Below are positions 1 to 5,719 of a stretch of DNA of 7,464 nucleotides, piece by piece. The stretch covers positions 1 through 7,464 of the forward strand of contig JASHYE010000161.1 of the NCBI GenBank assembly GCA_030043155.1, written 5' to 3'. How positions within the stretch are numbered: the first letter of the stretch is position 1; the number at the start of each line of letters is the position of its first letter. Origin of the DNA: Candidatus Acidiferrales bacterium. GTDB lineage: Bacteria; Acidobacteriota; Terriglobia; Acidoferrales; UBA7541. The notes under the pieces were generated by a model. That model searched no databases and was not told the DNA's origin. It worked only from the letters and a program-made list of their open reading frames with translations. The translations under genes were made by a program, and so were the position numbers.

Positions 1-333
1 GGATGCGGGGGCTGGAGCAAACGCAAAACACTTTATGGCGGAGATGCCTGGAGCCAGCGCGAAGACGACTTGCTCGACCCTGCGCGAGATGCGGCGAAGA
101 TTCGCGCTTTTTTTGTTCATCCTGATTGGGCGCGCCGCGGCATTGGCACGATGATTCTCGATGCTTGCGAAGCGGCTGCGCGAGAAGCAGGCTTTCGCCG
201 CTGCGAAATGGGAGCCACGCTAACGGGTGTGCCCTTTTATCGAAATAGAGGCTACGCGGAACTGGAGCGCTTAGAAGTTCCGCTGGCCGCGGGTGAATCA
301 CTTCCCATCGTCCGCATGGCGAAAAGCTTCTAA
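1..333 (+). CDS. GNAT-family N-acetyltransferase, 3' part only (5' end outside the window)
   Basis: The reading frame is open from the first base to a TAA at 331-333, giving the C-terminal 110 residues. GNAT enzymes transfer an acetyl group from acetyl-CoA to an amine; the substrate here cannot be told. Visible residues 1-10 (GCGGWSKRKT) look like the central strand before motif A. Residues 36-50 (RAFFVHPDWARRGIGT) are the acetyl-CoA pyrophosphate-binding motif A, with the R-R-G-I-G turn at 45-49; the first position of the usual Q/R-x-x-G-x-G is Ala. Residues 78-85 (PFYRNRGY) match the motif B F-Y-x-x-x-G-Y/F. A TTG at 70 is not the true start, because conserved GNAT sequence lies upstream of it in frame. 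It converges on the minus-strand protease gene, whose stop is 20 bases away, with no clear terminator between them. The family call is firm; the substrate is unknown. Confidence 0.88.
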   Translation, partial: GCGGWSKRKTLYGGDAWSQREDDLLDPARDAAKIRAFFVHPDWARRGIGTMILDACEAAAREAGFRRCEMGATLTGVPFYRNRGYAELERLEVPLAAGESLPIVRMAKSF

Positions 334-353
334 CTTGCCCAGAGTGAATGCAG

Positions 354-2801
354 CTACTCGTAGTCGGAAAGAGTGCGGGCCATCAGCCGGAGGCGGTCAT
401 CGGCGCGCGCGAAGATGCTGCCCAACTCAAATTTGCCGCCGCCGTCGCGGCATCCGGCTTTAAGGCCAGTGAGAATTTCGATTCCTTCATCGATGGTTGC
501 AACAGAGAATATGTGGAACTTGCCTTTGGCAACGGCGTCCACGATGTCGTCGCGCAGCATCAGGTCATCGACGTTTTCAATCGGAATTAGCACTCCCTGG
601 GTGCCTGTGAAGCCTTTCACGCGGCAAACGTCGTAGTAGCCTTCGATTTTTTCATTCACGCCGCCGATGGGCTGAATATCGCCCTGCTGATTGACGGAGC
701 CAGTGACGGCAAGATCCTGGCGAATGGGCGCGCCGGAGAGCGCGGAAAGCAGCGCGTAAATTTCGGTTGAGCTGGCGCTGTCGCCGTCGACTCCGGAATA
801 CGATTGTTCGAAGCAGACGCTTGCGGCGAGCGAGAGCGGCTTATCCTGCGCGAACATGCGGCGCAGGTAGCCGGAAATGATGTGCATGCCTTTGTCGTGA
901 ATGCGGCCGCTGAGATTCGATTCGCGCTCGATGTTGATGATTCCCGATTTTCCGAGCGCCGCCGAAGCAGTGATGCGCACCGGCTTGCCAAAAGCGTAGC
1001 CGCCAAGCTCCATCACGCTCAGGCCATTCACTTGGCCGACGCGCTCGCCCGAAACGTCGATCAGGATCAGTCCCTTTTCGATCATTTCCTGGATTTTTGT
1101 TTCGATCAGATTATGGCGGTCGATTTTGGCTTCGAGTGACTGGCGAACGTGGACCGCAGTGACAATGGATTGATGTTCCTGGCGCGCCAGATAGCTCGAC
1201 TCGCGGGCCACATCGGCGATGTCGAAAAATCGCGCGGTGACCTTCCCTCGGCGGCCCGCCTGACGCACGCCGTGCTCCATGAGCGCAGCGATAGCTTCGC
1301 GATTGAACGGCAGAAGATTTTCATCGTCGCAAAGCTTGCGCAGGCGCCCGCAATAATGCGCGATGACTTCGTCACTCCACTTCATTTCCTCGTCAAACTC
1401 CACGCGCAGTTTGAAAATCTTCTTGAAATCGTCTTCGAAGTTGTAAAGCAACTCGTACATTTCACGGTCGCCGATCAGAACAATCTTCACGCGAATGTCG
1501 ATTGGCTCGGGCTTCATCGCGGCGGTGCTGAAAGGAAAAAACACGTCGATGGGTTGGATTTCGAGCTTGCTGTGATTAAGCGTGCGTTTGAGCGTGCGCC
1601 AGACGCCCGGCTCGGTGAGCGTATCGAGCGCATACATGATGAGGAAACCGCCATCGGCTCGCAGTAGCGAGCCCGCGCGCAAGTCCATGAAATCGGAGCT
1701 CCAGCCGCCACGCGCATCGTAACTGCGATGAATCGTGCCAAAGAGATTTGCGTATGTCGGAATCGTCTCGAAAATCACTGGACAGGATTCGCGCTCGCCA
1801 TGCGCGAGAATCACGTTGACTCCATAAACCCGAAAAGGATCGCGATCGGAGCGCTCGGGGCGCAAAGCTGCTGCGGCATCTGATGCGGGCGACTGCTCTT
1901 CTTCCCCTTCACGCTCTTTGAACGGCTCGAGATTGTCCAAAATGTGGTGGCGGACTTCTTCAAGATATTCCGCTACGTGCGAATCCGCGTATTTTTCTTT
2001 CAATTCTTCGATGACGCCGTCCACCAAAACCGAAGCGGCTTCCTGCTCGAGATAGCTCATTTCGCTCGCGAGTTCGCGGGAAAGAGTAAGCGTTTTGCGG
2101 TAAACGACGGTGAATTCCTGGCGAAATTGGTCGTACTTTCGCTCGAGTTCCTCGGCTGCAGTGCTTTCGATTTTTCCTTCCTGCACGAGCTTGGGGATTT
2201 CTTCGATTGGGACCATCGCGCCTTCGAGGACAGGGAAGATTTCGGGCAGCGCAACTGCGCCGACCTGCATGCGGCCGAGGGCGAATTGCTCACGTGCAAT
2301 GCGATGCGTGAAATCGTCCATCAATTCTTTTTCCCGTTGCGTGTAACGATCAACGATGCGCGCCTTCTGGCGCTGGAAAGGCTCGCCCTCGAAGACCTGC
2401 GGAATGCGCCGGCGGAGAAACTCGATGCCGGATTGCACTTCTTTGCGAAAGGCGTTGGCCTGACCGGGCGGGAGAGTGATCAAGCGCGGGCGGTCCTGAT
2501 TTTTGAAGTTGTTCACGTAGCAGCGATCTGGTGAGAGCTGCGTTTTCGGTCCAATGCTTTCAATCATCCGAACAATCATGCCGCCGCGGCTGGTTCCGGT
2601 GAGCCCGCAGACGAATACGTTGTAGCCCTGCGCGGTCATGTCGACGCCCATACGCAAGGCACGCAGCGCGCGCTCCTGGCCGATTTCGCTGCCGATGTAA
2701 GGCGCTTCCGTGGAGCTGGCGTAGGGAACCTTGGCCGGGTCGCACCGCCAGCGCAGTTGCTCCGGCGCGAGTTCCTTGATCTTCGGCGTTTTAGGATTCA
2801 T
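354..2801 (-). CDS. Lon-related peptidase S16 protein of the AAA_32 / YcbZ (LonH) type, 815 aa, with a degenerate P-loop
   Basis: Predicted cytoplasmic Ser-Lys protease with an N-terminal AAA+-like part, resembling E. coli YcbZ and LonC-type proteins more than classical Lon; there is no LonN substrate domain. Residues 1-80 (LRWRCDP..., then IGQERALRALRMG) begin the ATPase part. About 140-295 is a charged, probably coiled-coil insertion. A short acidic/Ala-rich stretch lies at 297-316. ADGGFLIMYALDTL (382-395) and GVWRTLKRTL (399-408) are family motifs around the Walker B position. The C-terminal 565-780 is the Lon protease domain: catalytic Ser675 in GDSAS and Lys718 in GGVNEK, 43 residues apart as in E. 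coli Lon. The P-loop at 66-74 reads GLTGTSRGG, with S-R-G where G-K-S/T is expected, so ATP hydrolysis is doubtful. The ATG at 2801 is supported by the conserved N-terminus, but no good Shine-Dalgarno precedes it. A promoter-like TATAAT lies 54 bases upstream. Proteolytic fold is well supported; substrates are unknown. Confidence 0.93.
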   Translation of the reverse strand: MNPKTPKIKELAPEQLRWRCDPAKVPYASSTEAPYIGSEIGQERALRALRMGVDMTAQGYNVFVCGLTGTSRGGMIVRMIESIGPKTQLSPDRCYVNNFKNQDRPRLITLPPGQANAFRKEVQSGIEFLRRRIPQVFEGEPFQRQKARIVDRYTQREKELMDDFTHRIAREQFALGRMQVGAVALPEIFPVLEGAMVPIEEIPKLVQEGKIESTAAEELERKYDQFRQEFTVVYRKTLTLSRELASEMSYLEQEAASVLVDGVIEELKEKYADSHVAEYLEEVRHHILDNLEPFKEREGEEEQSPASDAAAALRPERSDRDPFRVYGVNVILAHGERESCPVIFETIPTYANLFGTIHRSYDARGGWSSDFMDLRAGSLLRADGGFLIMYALDTLTEPGVWRTLKRTLNHSKLEIQPIDVFFPFSTAAMKPEPIDIRVKIVLIGDREMYELLYNFEDDFKKIFKLRVEFDEEMKWSDEVIAHYCGRLRKLCDDENLLPFNREAIAALMEHGVRQAGRRGKVTARFFDIADVARESSYLARQEHQSIVTAVHVRQSLEAKIDRHNLIETKIQEMIEKGLILIDVSGERVGQVNGLSVMELGGYAFGKPVRITASAALGKSGIINIERESNLSGRIHDKGMHIISGYLRRMFAQDKPLSLAASVCFEQSYSGVDGDSASSTEIYALLSALSGAPIRQDLAVTGSVNQQGDIQPIGGVNEKIEGYYDVCRVKGFTGTQGVLIPIENVDDLMLRDDIVDAVAKGKFHIFSVATIDEGIEILTGLKAGCRDGGGKFELGSIFARADDRLRLMARTLSDYE

Positions 2802-2803
2802 CG

Positions 2804-2848
2804 AATTTCTGCGAAATTGCGCAACGCCGAGGCCATCTCAGGTTGCGC
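2804..2848 (-). other. Two tandem inverted repeats in the probable 5' leader of the Lon-related gene
   Basis: Read on the minus strand, the leader first contains GCGCAAC (2848-2842) paired with GTTGCGC (2825-2819), a 7-bp stem with a 16-base loop. It then contains AATTTC (2818-2813) paired with GAAATT (2809-2804), a perfect 6-bp stem with a 3-base loop that ends two bases before the ATG at 2801. The second hairpin occupies the place where a Shine-Dalgarno sequence would be, and none is recognisable. Both could form in the mRNA or serve as protein-binding palindromes. The pairings are visible directly; a regulatory role is inference. Confidence 0.35.
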
Positions 2849-2854
2849 CTGTGC

Positions 2855-2860
2855 ATTATA
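2855..2860 (-). promoter_or_regulatory. Candidate -10 box (TATAAT) for the Lon-related gene
   Basis: The minus strand carries a perfect TATAAT in the 142-base gap between the AI-2E-family stop and the Lon-related start. Transcription would begin near 2848, giving a leader of about 47 bases. No good -35 hexamer lies 16-18 bases upstream (the best, CTTCCT, matches poorly) and there is no extended TG motif, so either the promoter needs an activator or the match is chance. Confidence 0.42.
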
Positions 2861-2943
2861 CGTGTCCCTGCCAAAAAGGAAGCCGAAAGTGCGTGACGTG
2901 GAATCGCAACCCGCACCCTCGGGAGGAAATGCGCGCGAATTGC

Positions 2944-3996
2944 TCATACGCTTTCGGCGCGATGGCGCTCTCCCGCGTACAAATCGAGCAAGCTAGCGAA
3001 CGTGGCGACAATGATCGGCCCCAGCACGATTCCGAGTAATCCAAATACGGCAATGCCTCCAATCACCGCAATGAAAACAATCAGCCCATTCATGCGCGCG
3101 CGGCCGCTCAGAAAGAGCGGTCGCATGAGATTGTCAATTAGCCCGGCAAAAACGGTGATGATGATCGCCAGAAGAATCGCTTTTCCCCAGTGTCCGCCAA
3201 CAATTTCGCCGATCATTGCCGGAATCCAGATAACCAGGTCGCCGACCACCGGCAGAAGGGAAAAAAATGCGATCGCCACGCCCCAGAAAACCGGGGCTGT
3301 AATACCTACGATGGCGAACCCGATACCGCCCGCGAGCCCATGAATTAGCGCGGTCGCCAAAGTCATGGTTACACTGGCAAAAATCAGTTCGCGTGATTTG
3401 CCCACGACTTCTTCACGTGAATCCCGGTCAAAAGGCAACACCTGGCGAAGGCGCGTCATAATTTCCGCGCTGTCGCGGAAAAAATAGAACATGGCGATGA
3501 TGGTGACCACCAGGTCGAAAATGAAGATGGCGACGTTGCGCAGCAGGACGCCAATTTTCGAGGCCAAAAAAGTTGCGCTCGCTTCAATGGCATGGTGCAA
3601 AAGCTGCGACAGGCTCTCCGGCGTCAGGCCAGGAATGTGAGCGGTGAGCCATTCCCAGGAGCGGTCGAACCGGCTCAGGCCGCCATTCCCAAGTCCGCGC
3701 TGCACGGCGGATGCGGCCTGCAGGCCCTGATGAACGAAAGAAATTCCTATGCCGATCGCGGGAACAATCAACAGCAAAGTGACGAGGACAGTGCAGGAGA
3801 TCGCAGCGCGCCCGCGCCCCCATTCCTTCTCAATGCGCTTGTTCAGCGGATCGAACACAACCGCGAGAACCGCGGCCCAGCAGAGCGGCGCGAGAAACGG
3901 TTCGAATACGAGATAAGTAAAATACAAGAGCAACGCGATGATCAAATAGAAGAAGACAACGCCGAGGCGTTGTTGTTGTATGGTGCGGTAGGGCAA
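2944..3996 (-). CDS. AI-2E / PerM (UPF0118) family integral membrane transporter, 350 aa
   Basis: Polytopic inner-membrane protein of the family that includes E. coli TqsA (autoinducer-2 export) and PerM; some members have been reported as cation/proton antiporters, so the substrate should not be inferred from the family name. Hydrophobic segments lie near residues 11-32, 35-49, 66-88, 149-173, 207-232, 234-262, 271-290 and 303-337, with a soluble amphipathic stretch at about 90-148. Family signatures are FFSLLPVVGDLVIWIPA (244-260), LIDNLMRPLFLSGR (286-299) and the Gly-rich FGLLGIVLGPI (318-328). Length is typical. The start is TTG at 3996: an in-frame TAA lies 21 bases upstream, no ATG occurs before the first membrane helix, and GGAG at 4013-4010 lies 13 bases ahead, longer than ideal. 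It sits 140 bases downstream of the FHA gene, so it may be read through from that operon or have its own promoter. Confidence 0.92.
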   Translation of the reverse strand: MPYRTIQQQRLGVVFFYLIIALLLYFTYLVFEPFLAPLCWAAVLAVVFDPLNKRIEKEWGRGRAAISCTVLVTLLLIVPAIGIGISFVHQGLQAASAVQRGLGNGGLSRFDRSWEWLTAHIPGLTPESLSQLLHHAIEASATFLASKIGVLLRNVAIFIFDLVVTIIAMFYFFRDSAEIMTRLRQVLPFDRDSREEVVGKSRELIFASVTMTLATALIHGLAGGIGFAIVGITAPVFWGVAIAFFSLLPVVGDLVIWIPAMIGEIVGGHWGKAILLAIIITVFAGLIDNLMRPLFLSGRARMNGLIVFIAVIGGIAVFGLLGIVLGPIIVATFASLLDLYAGERHRAESV

Positions 3997-4042
3997 GGAA
4001 GCTGTCGCGCTCCGTGTTTATTCAGACTCTAAAGCAAAGAGC

Positions 4043-4071
4043 ATCCTTAGTGTTCTTTCGGGCTTTGTCAA
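4043..4071 (-). promoter_or_regulatory. Possible sigma70-type promoter for the AI-2E-family gene
   Basis: The minus strand has a perfect -35 TTGACA at 4071-4066. Sixteen bases later comes TAAGGA (4049-4044), or with a 17-base spacer AAGGAT (4048-4043), both weak -10 matches. The site lies in the 140-base gap upstream of the TTG start at 3996. The -35 is clear but the -10 is poor, so this is tentative. Confidence 0.3.
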
Positions 4072-4136
4072 CTGGGGGTTGTAACTGGTTGGTCCGGATG
4101 GCGTGGAATGGGCAGCCACCGCCCTTACAGCCAAAA

Positions 4137-4871
4137 TCAGTCGCGGTAAACAAACTCCAATTGAATGCCCGCGACCTCGATGAGGTCGCCAGAAGAAAGT
4201 ATTGTCGGATGAATCACCGGCTGGCCATTGACGGTCGGCACGCGATCGGCGGCACCGATGTAGTAGGAGTTGTCTTCGCGGCGATTGATCTGAGCGGCGG
4301 CCTTCGGTGCAAACCAGCCCTTCAGTTTCACGGTGGCCATCGATGATTTTCCGATGACAGTGAGTTTGTCGGTCAGCGTGTACTCCTGTTTATCGGTTTT
4401 ACCTTGGCGGACGATGAGCGTCGCCAATTTGATGCGTGCGGGCGCGACCTGCGAGCTTTCGCCGACGGCAGCAACCTTTTGCAGGAATTCCCGCCGCTCT
4501 TTCGTATCGAGCATGACCGTCTCGTTGATCTTGGGTGCGGCCGGTTTGGGCATACCTCCTTTCCAGAAAGGATCTTTGGGTTCGCGAGATTCCGTGACGA
4601 TGATTGTGTGTTTTCCGATGACGACGGAATCGCCAGGCTTGAGAGAAACGATTTTCACACGCTGTCCGTTTACGAATGTACCGTTCAGGCTGCCAAAGTC
4701 CTCAAGCATGAGGCGCCCATCTTCGTTGAAAACGCGGGCATGATAGTGCGACACGGCTGGGTTGTCGATGACGAGACCATTATCCGGTGAACGCCCGATG
4801 CTGACCTCTTTTACCCCGACCGGCGTTTCTGTCAGGACTGAATTTTCGAATTTCAAGATCAGTTTGGCCAT
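4137..4871 (-). CDS. FHA-domain protein with a second, degenerate FHA-like domain, 244 aa
   Basis: Probable cytoplasmic phosphothreonine reader for the adjacent kinase. FHA1 spans about residues 20-93 and has the full binding set: Gly26-Arg27, Ser41-His42-x-His44, Asn63-Gly64-Thr65 and Asn68-Gly69. A linker (94-145) rich in Pro, Lys and charged residues contains ETVMLDTKERREF at 117-129, a possible phosphosite. Residues 146-243 are a second FHA-like fold: VIGKSS (172-177) and TVNGQPV (213-219) align with FHA1, but the Arg, Ser, His and Asn of the binding site are replaced by Lys175, Pro189, Ala192 and Arg210. There is no signal peptide or membrane helix. The ATG at 4871 (MAKLIL) is chosen because GGGGGAGA at 4885-4878 is 6 bases ahead of it; the ATG at 4877 directly abuts that sequence, and a TTG at 4895 would overlap the phosphatase stop. 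It is 20 bases downstream of the PP2C gene, in the same operon. Confidence 0.94.
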   Translation of the reverse strand: MAKLILKFENSVLTETPVGVKEVSIGRSPDNGLVIDNPAVSHYHARVFNEDGRLMLEDFGSLNGTFVNGQRVKIVSLKPGDSVVIGKHTIIVTESREPKDPFWKGGMPKPAAPKINETVMLDTKERREFLQKVAAVGESSQVAPARIKLATLIVRQGKTDKQEYTLTDKLTVIGKSSMATVKLKGWFAPKAAAQINRREDNSYYIGAADRVPTVNGQPVIHPTILSSGDLIEVAGIQLEFVYRD

Positions 4872-4877
4872 TCCCAT

Positions 4878-4885
4878 TCTCCCCC
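4878..4885 (-). promoter_or_regulatory. Strong ribosome binding site that fixes the FHA gene start
   Basis: The minus strand reads GGGGGAGA in the 20-base gap after the phosphatase stop. It is 6 bases from the ATG at 4871 and touches the ATG at 4877, which favours the downstream start. Confidence 0.75.
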
Positions 4886-4891
4886 AAATTA

Positions 4892-5719
4892 TCAAGAATG
4901 CTTCAGCCAGCGTCCCAGGCGTTCAAAAGCTCCGACGAGTTTTGGCAGATGCCGTAGCACAATGGCCGTGATGTTGTCACTGCCTCCAGCTTGGTTCGCC
5001 AAATAAACCAGTTGCTCCGCAGCCATTTCCGGATCTTCGTTTTCCGCGAGCACGCTGGCAATCTGCGCATCCGAAAGCTCCTTGGTCAGGCCATCGGAGC
5101 AGAGCAACAGCACATCGTCATCCGCAAAAAACTCTTCATTGACTTCCACGTTGATTTCAGTATCGACGCCGACAGCGCGCATTAGCACGTTTTGCAAAGT
5201 GCTGTTGCTGGCCTCCTGCGGAGTCATGAGCCCGCGACGCACTTGCTCTTCGATGAATGAGTGATCCTGGGTCAGGCGCTCCAGGTTGCCATTTCTGAGT
5301 CTGTAAACGCGGCTGTCGCCTGCGTGCGCGATGCTGACCCGCTCCTCGGAAAGCATGACGGCTACTACAGTGGCGCCCATTCCGCGCAGATCATCGTGTT
5401 CTTGTGAAACCTGGTGAACGGCTGAATTTGCGAGGCGAATTGCGCTGGCAAGGCGGTTGCCCGCTTCTGAAACTCCATCCAGAGCCTGGCCGGTCAAAGG
5501 CAGCGACCGGTTGGCATGGGCTTCGCGGCAATGCGCGATGACTGTGTCCGTCGCGAGCCGGCTCGCGACTTCTCCTGAAGATTGGCCTCCCATTCCGTCA
5601 GACAAAACGAATAGTCCAATATCGGAGGCGACGCGAAAGCTGTCCTCATTGTTTTCGCGGGCGCGGCCCACGTCGGTACATGCACCGAATTCAATTTCGA
5701 TCATGTTCTCAGTACTCAT
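4892..5719 (-). CDS. PP2C-family (PPM) protein serine/threonine phosphatase, 275 aa
   Basis: Metal-dependent phosphatase expected to remove phosphate from Ser/Thr sites made by the neighbouring kinase, as PstP/Stp do for PknB-type kinases. All PPM motifs are present: RENNED (21-26), the metal-binding LSDGMGG (39-45), GMGATVV (113-119), HAGDSRVYR (132-140), LTQDHS (149-154), LCSDGL (206-211) and SDNIT (247-251). The metal Asp residues include Asp26, Asp41, Asp209 and Asp248. The domain fills nearly the whole protein, with a short basic tail FERLGRWLKHS and no membrane helix, so it is cytoplasmic. The ATG at 5719 (MSTENMIEIEFG) overlaps the end of the kinase gene by 11 bases (ATGAGTACTGA), suggesting translational coupling. 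Alternatives are GTG at 5743 (283 aa) and ATG at 5704 (270 aa, MIEIEFG, 4 bases after the kinase stop). None of the three has a strong Shine-Dalgarno, so the exact start is uncertain; the function is not. Confidence 0.95.
   Translation of the reverse strand: MSTENMIEIEFGACTDVGRARENNEDSFRVASDIGLFVLSDGMGGQSSGEVASRLATDTVIAHCREAHANRSLPLTGQALDGVSEAGNRLASAIRLANSAVHQVSQEHDDLRGMGATVVAVMLSEERVSIAHAGDSRVYRLRNGNLERLTQDHSFIEEQVRRGLMTPQEASNSTLQNVLMRAVGVDTEINVEVNEEFFADDDVLLLCSDGLTKELSDAQIASVLAENEDPEMAAEQLVYLANQAGGSDNITAIVLRHLPKLVGAFERLGRWLKHS

Noticed and set aside
334..353. Bidirectional terminator between the convergent acetyltransferase and protease genes
   Set aside because: The 20-base gap has no stable hairpin or T/A tract; only a 4-bp CTAC/GTAG pairing occurs just inside the protease 3' end.
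804..2534. Long plus-strand open frames opposite the Lon-related gene (804-1139, 1149-1667, 1944-2534)
   Set aside because: They lie antisense to a gene with strong family motifs throughout. Their translations show no recognisable domain and look like reverse-strand shadows of GC-rich codons.
2870..2925. Possible terminator for the AI-2E-family gene (GTGCG...CGCAC on the minus strand followed by a T-rich stretch with five Ts)
   Set aside because: The stem is only 5 bp with an 18-base loop and the T run is displaced from it by about a dozen bases, so it is not a convincing intrinsic terminator.
3592..4032. 146-codon plus-strand frame opposite the AI-2E-family gene
   Set aside because: It is antisense to a well-supported membrane protein, its product is a low-complexity charged sequence with no domain, and it has no promoter or ribosome site that stands out.
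4070..4088. Direct repeat AACTGG at 4070 and 4083, overlapping the possible -35 box
   Set aside because: Six bases repeated twice at a 13-base spacing is expected by chance often enough; no third copy or dyad supports an operator.
4869..4895. Longer FHA protein starting at TTG 4895 or ATG 4877
   Set aside because: The ribosome site at 4885-4878 is inside or directly touching those starts, while it is ideally spaced for ATG 4871, where the conserved domain sequence begins.
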